Below are positions 20,342-30,597 of a stretch of 64,000 nucleotides of DNA, one piece after another. Position 1 is the stretch's first letter, and each line of letters opens with the position of its first letter. The notes below the pieces were generated by a model that did no database searches, was not told where the DNA came from, and saw only the letters and a program-made list of their open reading frames with translations. A program made the translations under genes and the position numbers. This DNA comes from Ignavibacteriales bacterium (GTDB lineage Bacteria > Bacteroidota > Ignavibacteria > Ignavibacteriales > SURF-24): NCBI GenBank assembly GCA_003599415.1, contig QZKB01000055.1, forward strand, positions 1-64,000. Direction: 5' to 3'.

Positions 20342-21823
20342 TTAAAACCTGAATATATGGCTTTGATATGGCTGCAGTTCAATAAAAAGACCAACACGAT
20401 TTACTTCATCCCGGGATCTTACATAAGAGCAATTATTAAGAAGATCGTAAAGCTCAAAGTTCTCAGGATAACTTCGTAAATCTATTTTCACCCGGCACTG
20501 GGCTTTTGAATCCGAATAATTAACTACAACCAAACGCCGTTCAATTTTATAGCTCCACAACCAGCAAATCATTTTCTCATTGGTATAGTTGTTTTCCCAA
20601 ACTTTTAACGGCTCAATTAGTTTCCATTCCCCGCTTTTAAATATTTGTGCTGAGGTAATGTCTAACAATTTATTGTAAAAATCAGGAAGGCACTCATCGG
20701 TTTTCTCAACCGGTTCTCTTCCAAGCTGAACAGGAAGTTTAATTTTTTTCCCTTCAAACTGACCGTCATGGAAGAGATGCATTCCCGGTAATGTACTCAT
20801 TATTATTGCTGCCGCTTTATTTTTATTCTTCCCCAAAATAAGCGCTGCTCTTTCCTCGTCATGGTTTTCAATAAAGCGCACCAGCTTTTCCTGGAATACA
20901 ATTTCTGCTGACAGGTGACTTTTAACATCATAGATATTACCAAGTTTTAACCTGTCTGTAAGTCTTTTGTCATAAGTAAAATCAAAACCCAGCTGCTGAA
21001 GATCCCATTCAAGGTCCCAATATGTTTCGGCAATAAAAAGGAATTCTGGAAATTTCTGTTTAATGCGTTTAATTGCAACCTGCCAAAACTCGCGCTCCGG
21101 TTTTGAGAAACCGACTTTATTAAGAACACCGCGCCAGGTGTTATAAAAAACATTGCTAAGCGCAAGCATCGCCATATCACATCTAACCCCGTCGCAACAA
21201 TCGGCAATGTGAAGCAGCGAATCTATCATATAAACAATTGCATCCGGGCTGATATAATTTATCTGTACGGTATCCTGCCATGCGGGAAAGAAAGGATCTC
21301 TTCCATGGGCAAAAATTTTACCGTTCTCTTCATGCTTGAAGAAAGTGTATTGATCACGTTCATAAATATCTTCATCTGCCTGAAGAAATATTTCCGGTTT
21401 TGAAACAAGCAGTGGTGAGGCTGCAGAAAAATGATTTGGTATAAAATCCAGGAAAAGTTTTAATCCCAACGAATTAAGTTTTTTTCTAAGTTCAGGAATT
21501 GTGTCGTGGTCTCCAAGTTCTGGATTTATGCTGTACTCTTCAATTGCATATGGAGAACCGATTACGTCTTCTTCTTTCCAGTCTTTTAGCGCTTTATCAT
21601 AATTCCTCTTTAAGAAATCCTCGAAGCAATATTTTTTAACCGCTTCTTTATTAATTTTCCAAACGCCCATAAGCCAGATAATATCAATGTTCTTCTTAGC
21701 AAGCTGCTCCCAATATGCATCAGGAACATCAGTTAGTTTGGGTTTAGGATTCTCAGCCGTTGCAAATCTTTTAATCCATACCCTTGTGTTAATTTCATAT
21801 AAATTTGGAAATTTATTTTCCAT
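20342..21823 (-). CDS. GH13 alpha-amylase family protein
   Basis: 'LKLFLDFIPNHFS', 'DGVRCDMAMLAL', 'IAETYWD', 'RFIENHDEERAA'. Confidence 0.9.
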   Translation of the reverse strand: MENKFPNLYEINTRVWIKRFATAENPKPKLTDVPDAYWEQLAKKNIDIIWLMGVWKINKEAVKKYCFEDFLKRNYDKALKDWKEEDVIGSPYAIEEYSINPELGDHDTIPELRKKLNSLGLKLFLDFIPNHFSAASPLLVSKPEIFLQADEDIYERDQYTFFKHEENGKIFAHGRDPFFPAWQDTVQINYISPDAIVYMIDSLLHIADCCDGVRCDMAMLALSNVFYNTWRGVLNKVGFSKPEREFWQVAIKRIKQKFPEFLFIAETYWDLEWDLQQLGFDFTYDKRLTDRLKLGNIYDVKSHLSAEIVFQEKLVRFIENHDEERAALILGKNKNKAAAIIMSTLPGMHLFHDGQFEGKKIKLPVQLGREPVEKTDECLPDFYNKLLDITSAQIFKSGEWKLIEPLKVWENNYTNEKMICWLWSYKIERRLVVVNYSDSKAQCRVKIDLRSYPENFELYDLLNNCSYVRSRDEVNRVGLFIELQPYQSHIFRF

Positions 21824-21847
21824 TTGATTTTCCGTTATTAATATTTT

Positions 21848-23707
21848 TTATTCTTCTTTCTGAACAAGTCTTCTTTCATGAATTAAGCGCTGCTTCGTTT
21901 CAAGCAGTTCCTGTGTTTCGCTTTCCGTTTTGCTGGATATAATCTGGTTGTGAAGATTTTCAAGTTCGGTTTCAATCAGATTCAATCTGAAGTTACGAAC
22001 GGTATCCCTGGCAAATTTCTGCAGGATAATATTTTCTGCAGTTCCCGGGCGAACATCTTCCCATGTTTTACTTAAAACATATTTATCAAAGGAAATGTTG
22101 ATGATATATTCTTTTACCTTCTCATCTGTAATTTTTTCAATCAGCACAGCAGGAAGAATATTTTCTCCGTGAAGGTTAGCCTCGTGAACAACTTCTGCTA
22201 ATTCTCTTACTGTAGAATTGGAAAAATCTTCCGGTTTGATGTATGTGAAAATATAATTTACAATTTCCTTATCCCCTTCAAAAAGAAGCTTTATCAAATC
22301 CCGCTCAACAGGGCTTGCGCTTTTTTCTTTAACCACGGCAATTTTATCTAATGAGCGTTCCTGTTCAATTGCCACTTCTTTAACGGCAGGTTTAAGTTCA
22401 CTTCTGTGCTTTGATACAGCAAGAACTTTCTCAAGTTCAGATTCCAAAAGCTTCTCACGCAAATTAAATTTCTTTGCCACAGACTTGATAAGTATGCTTC
22501 GTTTAAGTTCATCATTAACAAATGAAACCGACTGAACCAATTCTCTTATTGCATCGGTCTGTTGTGCGGGGTCTTCAAACTTACCTTGTTTTTCAAGCTG
22601 CGCTGTTTGATATTCAAGAAAGTTCTGGGCACGTTTTATATATTCATCAAATTCATCCTTACCGTACTTCTGCACAAACGAGTCCGGATCTTCCCCGGTG
22701 GGAAGTTCTGCAATCTTAACATAGAAATCCTGTCTTACCAAAAGCTCAATACTTCTTAGTGAAGCTTTAACTCCGGCAGTGTCGGCATCATAAAACACAA
22801 CAATATTTTTAGTATAGCGCGAAAGCATCTGAACCTGCTCCTCGGTTAGCGCAGTACCCGAAGAAGCAACGACGTTTTTAATTCCATGCTGAAAGAGAGA
22901 AATCAAATCCATGTATCCTTCAACAAGAATTGCCTTGTCTAATCTTCTTATTTCATCTTTTGAATGAGACAAACCATAAAGTGATTTTCGCTTTGAGTAG
23001 ATTGAAGATTCAGGCGAATTAAGATACTTGGCTACTGCCGCTTTATCCATTATTCTTCCGCCAAAGGCAATCACTCTTCCATTAGGAGAAAATATCGGGA
23101 AGATAATTCTGCTGCGGAATTTATCGTAATAATCACCGTTATCTTTCCTGTCAATTAAACCAAGGTATTTTGCTTTCTCAAGATCGATGTTGTTCTCTTT
23201 AAGGAATTTTACAGTATGATCCCAGTCCTGCAATGCATAACCAAGTCCGAATATTCTCTGCGTCTGAACTTTTATTTTTCTATCCTCAAAATAGCTTCGT
23301 GCAATTTCACCGGGTAAACTTTGTAAAAGGTTGTTTGAAAAATATCTTGCCGCAACAGTATTTATGTCGTATAAAATTTCCTGTTCGGTTTGTTCCTCGG
23401 TCGGGGGCGCTTCGTGGTATTCTATTGTTATACCAACTCGTTCAGCTATTGCTTTTACAGCTTCAACGAAGGAAACATTTTGGTAATCCATAAGAAACTT
23501 AAAAACATTACCCCCGGCATGGCAGCCGAAACAATGATAGATTTGTTTTTCACTGCTTACAGTAAAAGAAGGCGTCTTTTCCTGGTGAAAAGGACATAAG
23601 CCGATATAGTTTTTGCCCCGCTTGCGCAGTTGAACAGTTTCGGCGATAATATCAACAATATTTACCGCTGAACGGACTTCTTCTATTTTTCTTTCAGGAA
23701 TTACCAT
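21848..23707 (-). CDS. dnaG: DNA primase
   Basis: 'NYIGLCPFHQEKTPSFTVSSEKQIYHCFGCHAGGNVFKFL', Toprim 'AILVEGYMDLISLFQHGIKNVVASSGTALT'. Confidence 0.97.
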   Translation of the reverse strand: MVIPERKIEEVRSAVNIVDIIAETVQLRKRGKNYIGLCPFHQEKTPSFTVSSEKQIYHCFGCHAGGNVFKFLMDYQNVSFVEAVKAIAERVGITIEYHEAPPTEEQTEQEILYDINTVAARYFSNNLLQSLPGEIARSYFEDRKIKVQTQRIFGLGYALQDWDHTVKFLKENNIDLEKAKYLGLIDRKDNGDYYDKFRSRIIFPIFSPNGRVIAFGGRIMDKAAVAKYLNSPESSIYSKRKSLYGLSHSKDEIRRLDKAILVEGYMDLISLFQHGIKNVVASSGTALTEEQVQMLSRYTKNIVVFYDADTAGVKASLRSIELLVRQDFYVKIAELPTGEDPDSFVQKYGKDEFDEYIKRAQNFLEYQTAQLEKQGKFEDPAQQTDAIRELVQSVSFVNDELKRSILIKSVAKKFNLREKLLESELEKVLAVSKHRSELKPAVKEVAIEQERSLDKIAVVKEKSASPVERDLIKLLFEGDKEIVNYIFTYIKPEDFSNSTVRELAEVVHEANLHGENILPAVLIEKITDEKVKEYIINISFDKYVLSKTWEDVRPGTAENIILQKFARDTVRNFRLNLIETELENLHNQIISSKTESETQELLETKQRLIHERRLVQKEE

Positions 23708-23772
23708 TACAAACTTGATGTTTTTGTTTACCTAAATATAGAAAAATTTAGTTATGGAAAGAGTAGAAAAGA

Positions 23773-23940
23773 AAATGTGAAATGGCAGATGTGAAATGGA
23801 ATATGGAAAATGGGAAATGTCCCGAAATGGGGGATCAGCCGAAGGCTGAGGATACGGAATATGGAAAATGTGAAATGGAAAATGGAAAAAGTTCGCAAGT
23901 GGCGGATCAGCCGCAGACTGAGATAAAGGCTGAGTCAAGT
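23773..23940. repeat. Heptad-periodic element R1 (AAATGKN units) with CAGCCGAAGGCTG core
   Basis: Seven in-register heptads 23773-23821 (aaatgtg aaatggc agatgtg aaatgga atatgga aaatggg aaatgtc), core 'ggatcagccgaaggctgag', then further ATGGAAA units. Confidence 0.85.
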
Positions 23941-24244
23941 AAAACGGAGATGGGAGAAATAGAGACTCGTTATTTTGTAGTCATTCGCTTCGCGTCTTTT
24001 TTTGTCATTCAATTGTCAGCGTGGCGAAGGAGGAAGCGGAGAATGGGAGAGGGAGCGAAATGGTAGCAGTTTAGTAAACCTGCCGATGTCAGGTGTATTG
24101 AAATTAGGTTTTTAAGAAGAACGGCTTTAGCCGGACATATCGAAACAACCGTACAAAGATAAATTTACAACCAATGGATTTATTAATGCTGCTGAATTAC
24201 ATTTTATTAAATGCTAAATTTGATTCAGTTAAAATGAAAGCTTT

Positions 24245-26188
24245 ATGATACAACCCAATACAAATTATTGCGAAAGCCTTACATCCTATAAAAGATGGAA
24301 AACAAGAGAAGTTAAAGTAGGAAATGTTCCTCTTGGAGGAGACAACCCTATACGCATTCAATCCATGACTACAACAGATACGATGAATACAATTGCCACG
24401 GTTGAACAGACGATAAGAATGGTTAATGCCGGATGTGAATATGTTAGAATAACTGCCCCAAGTATAAACGAGGCAAACAATCTTGCGGAGATAAAAAAGG
24501 AATTGAAGAAGCGCGGGTGCAATGTTCCGCTAATTGCAGATATTCATTTTACTCCTAACGCAGCAGAAGCAGCAGCACGCATTGTTGAAAAGGTTAGAGT
24601 TAATCCCGGTAATTATGCGGATAAGAAAAAATTCCAGCAGATTGAATATACCGATGCAGAATATGAAGCCGAGCTTGAAAGAATAAGGATTAAGTTTACT
24701 CCGCTTGTTAATATTTGCAAAGAGTACGGCACAGCGATGCGAATAGGAACAAACCATGGATCGCTATCGGACAGGATAATGAGCCGCTACGGCGATACGC
24801 CCCTTGGAATGGTTGAATCCGCTTTCGAGTTCCTGCGCATTTGTGAAGACTTAAATTATTATGATATAGTTTTAAGTATGAAAGCAAGCAATCCACAGGT
24901 AATGGTGCAGGCTTACCGTATGCTTGTAAGCAGAATGAAAGAGGCCGGAATGAATTACCCGCTTCATCTTGGAGTAACAGAGGCCGGAGACGGTGAGGAC
25001 GGAAGAATAAAATCTGCACTTGGAATTGGTGCGCTGCTTGAGGATGGACTTGGCGACACAATAAGAGTTTCACTAACTGAAGAACCTGAATTTGAAGCGC
25101 CCGTTGCAATATCTCTTGCATCAAGATATGAAAAGAGAAATGAACATCTACCCATTCCTGCTGCAAAGGAAATTTGTTTTAATCCGTATTCATATAAAAG
25201 AAGAGAAACAATTGCGGTTATAAATATTGGCTCCGGAAATGTGCCTGTTGTTGCAGCAGATTTCAGTTCGCTTCAGCTAAATGATTATAAAGCATTACAG
25301 ACAATCGGTTATTACTATTCCGCAGAAACAGATAAATGGAATATGACCGACTACGCAGCGGATTTTATATATGCGGGAGATAATTTTATTCCTTATGAAC
25401 TGCCGGGCAGTTTGAAAGTAATTTATAATTACTCAACCTGGAAAAATTTTGACAACAAGACAAAAGGATTCCCTCTTTATAATTTAAGTGAATATAAATC
25501 TGCAGAAACAAAATCACAGTTCCTGAATTTTGTTTCTGTTGATATTAGTAATCTTGATGAAGTTGATGTACTAAAGAATGCAGCGAAAGTTGTACTGGTA
25601 CTGCATACAAATAACTTGCATGGTATGGCCGAGCAAAGAAGATTTTTATCTGAACTTGTCAAAAAAGAAATAACTCTGCCCGTCATTCTAAAAAGAAGTT
25701 ACGATAATATTGATTCTGAGAAACTTATGCTTTATGGTTCAACAGATCTTGGTTCACTTCTGATCGACGGTTTTGGCGATGGTGTTTGGATTGAAGCAAA
25801 TAATTCCGGTACAGTTAATCCGGAAACAGTTAACAGAATCCTGTTTGGTATTCTTCAGGCTGCAAGATTAAGGATTTCCAAAACAGAATATATTGCCTGT
25901 CCTTCCTGCGGCCGCACTTTATTTGATCTTCAGGAAGTTACGGCAAAAATAAGGAGCAGAACTTCTCATCTAAAAGGAGTTAAGATTGCAATTATGGGCT
26001 GCATTGTAAACGGTCCGGGAGAAATGGCAGATGCGGATTACGGATACGTTGGCTCTGGTCTTGGAAAGATAACTTTATATAAAGGGAAAGAAGTTGTAAA
26101 GAGAAGTATTGATTCGGAATTGGCGGTAGATGCGCTTATTAACTTGATAAAGGAGAACGGCGACTGGGTTGAACCGATAAAAAATTAG
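24245..26188 (+). CDS. ispG: 4-hydroxy-3-methylbut-2-enyl-diphosphate synthase, long domain-inserted form
   Basis: 'VKVGNVPLGGDNPIRIQSMTTTDT', 'ACPSCGRTLFDLQEV', 'IAIMGCIVNGPGEMADADYGYVG'; 647 aa. Confidence 0.96.
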   Translation: MIQPNTNYCESLTSYKRWKTREVKVGNVPLGGDNPIRIQSMTTTDTMNTIATVEQTIRMVNAGCEYVRITAPSINEANNLAEIKKELKKRGCNVPLIADIHFTPNAAEAAARIVEKVRVNPGNYADKKKFQQIEYTDAEYEAELERIRIKFTPLVNICKEYGTAMRIGTNHGSLSDRIMSRYGDTPLGMVESAFEFLRICEDLNYYDIVLSMKASNPQVMVQAYRMLVSRMKEAGMNYPLHLGVTEAGDGEDGRIKSALGIGALLEDGLGDTIRVSLTEEPEFEAPVAISLASRYEKRNEHLPIPAAKEICFNPYSYKRRETIAVINIGSGNVPVVAADFSSLQLNDYKALQTIGYYYSAETDKWNMTDYAADFIYAGDNFIPYELPGSLKVIYNYSTWKNFDNKTKGFPLYNLSEYKSAETKSQFLNFVSVDISNLDEVDVLKNAAKVVLVLHTNNLHGMAEQRRFLSELVKKEITLPVILKRSYDNIDSEKLMLYGSTDLGSLLIDGFGDGVWIEANNSGTVNPETVNRILFGILQAARLRISKTEYIACPSCGRTLFDLQEVTAKIRSRTSHLKGVKIAIMGCIVNGPGEMADADYGYVGSGLGKITLYKGKEVVKRSIDSELAVDALINLIKENGDWVEPIKN

Positions 26189-26340
26189 CATTATAAGCTG
26201 AAATCAAGGTTCCTGCAAAAAGAATTTGAATAATTCCCGGCAATCCAATATATTTTGTACAGAAATATATGAGATTTTTAAAGTTAATATATAAATACCT
26301 GCTTTCTTACAACGCAGCAAAAATTTAGATTTTTTATATG

Positions 26341-26375
26341 AAAATGCACTCCAACAAAGGGGTGCATTTTTTTTT
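26341..26375 (+). terminator. Intrinsic terminator directly upstream of the Nif3-like gene
   Basis: ATGCACTCC-AACAAA-GGGGTGCAT followed by T9. Confidence 0.85.
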
Positions 26376-26378
26376 GTT

Positions 26379-27494
26379 ATGACAGGAAAAGAATTAATTA
26401 AATATCTGGAAGAGTGGATACCTAAAGCAGTTGCGTGGCAAAAAGATAACGTTGGCTTACAAGTAGGTAATCCCGCAAGAAAGGTGAGTGGCGTCTTACT
26501 CTGCTTAGAACTTACAGAGAAGACGCTAAAACAGGCTCTTAGACAAAGATGCAATTTTATCTTCTCTCATCACCCGCTTCTCTTTCAACCGCTTAAAAGC
26601 ATAAACACCTTTAACGATAAAAATTCCCGGCTAATTGAACTTCTTATTAAAAATGACCTTACTCTCTACTCGGCACATACAAACCTTGATTATGCAAAAG
26701 ACGGAGTAAGCTTTGAATTAGCTAAAACAATCGGCCTTTCAAATATTAAATTCCTTAAGAAGTTAGACAGCAACCAATTCAAGTTGGTTGTTTTCGTTCC
26801 GGAAACTCATATTGATAAAGTATCCGAAGCAATATTTAATGCCGGCGGCGGAGTAATTGGCGAATATAAAAAGTGCAGCTTTAGTGCAAGCGGAAGCGGA
26901 ACATTTGAAGGTTCGGAGAATTCAAATCCTTTTACAGGTAATGCCGGCAAATTTGAAAAAGTAAACGAAATTCGGATAGAAGTTCTTGTGGATTCCTGGA
27001 AATTAAAAAGTGTAATAGCCGCGATGCTAAAAAATCATCCTTACGAAGAACCGGCTTACGATGTTTATCCCCTGGCAAATGAAAATGTAAATTACGGAAT
27101 AGGTGCTATAGGAGAATTTGAAAAGCCACTTTCACAAAAAGAATTCCTTGAGCTGCTTGAAAAGAAATTAGGATTACAGAACTTCAGGTATTGTTCCGGC
27201 AGCAATAATAAAATTAAAACTGTGGCAGTATGCGGCGGAAGTGGAGCCGAGTACATTAACACGGCAATATCTGCCAATGCAGATGCCTATATTACAGCAG
27301 ATGTTAAATATCACTCGTTCCAGGATGCTGAGGGAAAAATTCTTTTAATTGATGCCGGCCACTTTGAAACAGAAATTCATTCTTTGAAAAAAGTAAAAAA
27401 ATATATAGATGATTACCTTAAAACCATAAACTTGGAAATTCCCGTGTATGCGGCTAAGGATTCATCTAACCCAATAAAGTTTTATAAAATATAA
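26379..27494 (+). CDS. Nif3-like dinuclear metal center protein with inserted CutA1/YqfO-like domain
   Basis: 'LEEWIPKAVAWQKDNVGLQVGNP', 'IFSHHPLLFQPLKSI', 'SAHTNLDYAKDGVS'. Confidence 0.93.
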   Translation: MTGKELIKYLEEWIPKAVAWQKDNVGLQVGNPARKVSGVLLCLELTEKTLKQALRQRCNFIFSHHPLLFQPLKSINTFNDKNSRLIELLIKNDLTLYSAHTNLDYAKDGVSFELAKTIGLSNIKFLKKLDSNQFKLVVFVPETHIDKVSEAIFNAGGGVIGEYKKCSFSASGSGTFEGSENSNPFTGNAGKFEKVNEIRIEVLVDSWKLKSVIAAMLKNHPYEEPAYDVYPLANENVNYGIGAIGEFEKPLSQKEFLELLEKKLGLQNFRYCSGSNNKIKTVAVCGGSGAEYINTAISANADAYITADVKYHSFQDAEGKILLIDAGHFETEIHSLKKVKKYIDDYLKTINLEIPVYAAKDSSNPIKFYKI

Positions 27495-27507
27495 CCAGGA
27501 GAAAACC

Positions 27508-28230
27508 GTGTATAACAGATTAAAAACATTATATGAATTGCAAATTATTGATAACCAGCTTGATGTTCTTGAAGAACTGCGGGGCGATCTTCCAAATGCA
27601 GTAAATGAACTTCAAAGTAGAATTAATGGGTTAAGAACACAGATTGAACAAAAAGAATCCGAACAGAAAAACTCCCGTTCCAAAATAATAGAGAATGAAG
27701 ACGAAGTAGAAAGACTTAAAAACAGCCAGAAAAAATTTAAAACCCAGTTATACCAGGTTAGAAATAATAAAGAGTACGATGCGCTTACAAAAGAAATTGA
27801 TCATACCGAAGAACAGATAACTAAACTTGAAGCAGAGAACCAGGCGCTTGATGATCTTGAACAGAAACTTAAAATCGACCTTCAGGAAATCCTTCCCCAG
27901 ATTGAATTATTAAAATCGGAACTGAAAGTAAAGGAAACCGAACTAAAGGAAATTGTTAAAGCTAACGAAAAGGAAGAAGCTAAATTAAAAACCAAGCGTG
28001 CAGAAGTTGAAGTAAACGTTAAGAAACCTGATTACGCTTCGTACATGAGAATAAGGAAAGCTAAAGGCGGACAGGCTGTTTCAACAATTAGAAGATCTGC
28101 CTGCTCAGGTTGCCATAATATTGTTCCTCCTCAAAGACAATTTGAAATAAGACAGAACAGAAGAATTTTTAACTGCGAATACTGCGGCAGAATTTTAGTT
28201 AGTGCAGAAATTGCCGGCGAAGTAGAATAG
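27508..28230 (+). CDS. C4-type zinc-ribbon coiled-coil protein
   Basis: Coiled coil plus 'ACSGCHNIVPPQRQFEIRQNRRIFNCEYCGRIL'; GTG start with AGGAG upstream. Confidence 0.85.
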   Translation: MYNRLKTLYELQIIDNQLDVLEELRGDLPNAVNELQSRINGLRTQIEQKESEQKNSRSKIIENEDEVERLKNSQKKFKTQLYQVRNNKEYDALTKEIDHTEEQITKLEAENQALDDLEQKLKIDLQEILPQIELLKSELKVKETELKEIVKANEKEEAKLKTKRAEVEVNVKKPDYASYMRIRKAKGGQAVSTIRRSACSGCHNIVPPQRQFEIRQNRRIFNCEYCGRILVSAEIAGEVE

Positions 28231-28396
28231 AGCACTAAAAGTTCTGTACTGCATCTGGTTCAGAATTTGAATTTCTTGTTGTTGACCAAACTTACAGCCA
28301 TTTTAATAATTGTCTGAATGCGAATTAAACTATCCGATGGCATCGTTTGTTAGAATATTTTGAGATGTTCAACAGAAGCTTTGCAGATAGGATTGA

Positions 28397-30484
28397 ATGA
28401 AGAAATACGAGTTAAAGAACTTAGATTGTGCAAATTGCGCCGTTAAAATTGAAGAGAATTTAAGAAACCTTAATACTACCAGATTTGTTTCTGTTAACTT
28501 TGCGGACTCATCCCTGATTATTGATACCGAAGACATTGCAATGGCAAAATCAAAGATCAAAGAGATTGAACCAGGCATTGAACTTATTGAATCATTACCT
28601 GAAAACACATCTGCCGGAATACCGGTTTTCTTCAATAAAGATTTTTATTTCCTTCTCTCTATAGTTCTTGTTTACCTTTCCGGTTTAATCTTTCAAAACG
28701 AGATAACATCTTTGGGAAACGGTATTCCTAAAATCATCATTTTTATTTCTGTCTATATTCTTGCGGGCTGGAGAGTTTTATTTAACGCAGGCAGGAAAAT
28801 AATCAGGGGAAGTTTATTCGATGAAAATTTTCTTATGTCAGTTGCTACGCTTGGAGCAATTATAATTGGTGATTTGGCCGAGGCTGCCGGAGTAATGATT
28901 TTTTATAAGGTTGGCGAATACCTGCAGCAACTTTCTCTTCAGAAATCACGGAGATCAATAAAGTCATTATTAGAAATAAAACCTTCTTATGCTAATCTTA
29001 AGCTGAACGGAGAAGTTCAAAAAGTAAATCCGGAAGCAGTTAAAATTAACCAAACAATTCTTGTTAAGCCCGGAGAAAAAATTCCTTTGGATGGAGAAAT
29101 TATTGATGGCAGTTCTCAATTAGATACTTCACCTTTAACCGGGGAATCATTACCTAAAGATGTAAATAAAGGCGATATTGTGCTGTCAGGTACTATAAAT
29201 AAATCCGGCTTGCTCCTTGTAAAAGTAACAAAACTTTTCAGGGATTCTTCTGTTGCAAAGATGCTTGAACTTATTGAGAATGCAACAAACAAAAAGGCCG
29301 AAACCGAAAAATTCATAACAAGCTTTTCCAGGTATTATACTCCGGTTGTAACAGGAATAGCTTTAGCTGTTGCATTTTTTCCTCCACTGCTGTTTGGTTA
29401 TAATTTAAGTGAATGGGTTTATCGTGCTCTTGTTCTGCTTGTAATTTCATGTCCCTGTGCATTGGTTATTAGTATACCGCTCGGATATTTCGGTGGAATT
29501 GGCGCATCATCAAGGAAAGGGATTCTTATCAAAGGATCTAATTTTTTAGATGCACTCACAGAAGTTAAAACAGTTGTATTCGATAAAACAGGTACACTTA
29601 CAAAGGGATCCTTTAAGGTTACTGATATAATTACAAAAAACGGGTTTGATAAAGATGAACTACTAAGATTAGCAGCTATTGCAGAATCTCAGTCAAATCA
29701 TCCTCTTGCTAAATCAATTAAAGATGCCTACGGAAAAGAACAATCGAATCTTAAACCAGAACAATATACAGAACTGCCTGGGTTTGGTATTCTTACCTGG
29801 ATTGATGGGAAAAAACTTTTAGCGGGAAATGATTTGCTTCTTCATAAGGAAAATATTGAACATTACGATTGCAATCTGAATAAATCTGTTGTTCATATTG
29901 CTGTTGATAATAAATATGCCGGGTACATTGCAATATCAGACGAAGTAAAGGATGACGCTATAGCTGCCGTAACAAATTTAAGAAAAGACGGTGTTGATAA
30001 AATTTATATGCTTACCGGTGATAATCAATTTATTGCTAAAAGCATTTCAGAAGAATTAAAACTTGATGGTTATTTCGCTGAACTTCTGCCCGAACAAAAA
30101 GTAACCATACTGGAAACACTTACAAGCAAACATACGGACAAACACAAAACAGCATTTGTGGGCGACGGGATTAATGATGCTCCTGTTATTGCACGCGCAG
30201 ATGTTGGAATTGCAATGGGAGCTTTCGGCTCAGACCTTGCGATTGAAACTGCGGATGTCGTTCTTATGACAGATAAACCATCAAAGGTTGCTGAGGCAAT
30301 TAAGATTGCAAAACGAACAAGAACAATTGTTTTGCAGAATATTTTCTTTGCTCTATTTGTAAAAGCAGTTTTTATTGTGATGGGATCATTTGGAGAAGCA
30401 ACTATGTGGGAGGCAGTATTTGCCGATATGGGCGTGGCTCTTTTAGCTATTCTTAATTCGTTGAGAGTCCTTAAAGTAGAGTAA
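28397..30484 (+). CDS. Heavy-metal translocating P-type ATPase (Zn/Cd/Pb type)
   Basis: 'LDCANCAVKIEENL', 'SCPCALVISIPLGYFGGIGASSRKGILIKGSNFLDAL', 'VFDKTGTLT'. Confidence 0.93.
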   Translation: MKKYELKNLDCANCAVKIEENLRNLNTTRFVSVNFADSSLIIDTEDIAMAKSKIKEIEPGIELIESLPENTSAGIPVFFNKDFYFLLSIVLVYLSGLIFQNEITSLGNGIPKIIIFISVYILAGWRVLFNAGRKIIRGSLFDENFLMSVATLGAIIIGDLAEAAGVMIFYKVGEYLQQLSLQKSRRSIKSLLEIKPSYANLKLNGEVQKVNPEAVKINQTILVKPGEKIPLDGEIIDGSSQLDTSPLTGESLPKDVNKGDIVLSGTINKSGLLLVKVTKLFRDSSVAKMLELIENATNKKAETEKFITSFSRYYTPVVTGIALAVAFFPPLLFGYNLSEWVYRALVLLVISCPCALVISIPLGYFGGIGASSRKGILIKGSNFLDALTEVKTVVFDKTGTLTKGSFKVTDIITKNGFDKDELLRLAAIAESQSNHPLAKSIKDAYGKEQSNLKPEQYTELPGFGILTWIDGKKLLAGNDLLLHKENIEHYDCNLNKSVVHIAVDNKYAGYIAISDEVKDDAIAAVTNLRKDGVDKIYMLTGDNQFIAKSISEELKLDGYFAELLPEQKVTILETLTSKHTDKHKTAFVGDGINDAPVIARADVGIAMGAFGSDLAIETADVVLMTDKPSKVAEAIKIAKRTRTIVLQNIFFALFVKAVFIVMGSFGEATMWEAVFADMGVALLAILNSLRVLKVE

Positions 30485-30597
30485 GAATAAGAGTAAGATA
30501 AAGATTAAGAGCAAGAAAGTATAGAACGTCTTACTCCAGCCTGCGGCTGGTAAACTTGCTCTTAATCTTACTCTTTCTTCCAATCTTACTCTTAGAA
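30478..30597. repeat. Hexad-periodic inverted-repeat element filling a convergent intergenic region
   Basis: In-register AGANNA hexads at 30478-30519; complementary arm 30556-30595; central CCAGCCTGCGGCTGG. Confidence 0.85.

Noticed and set aside
23782-24066. 94-aa ORF 'MADVKWNMENGKCPEMGDQPKAED...'
   Set aside because: Repeat-derived translation across R1.
24708-25166. 152-aa ORF antisense to ispG
   Set aside because: Shadow ORF with no recognisable family motif.
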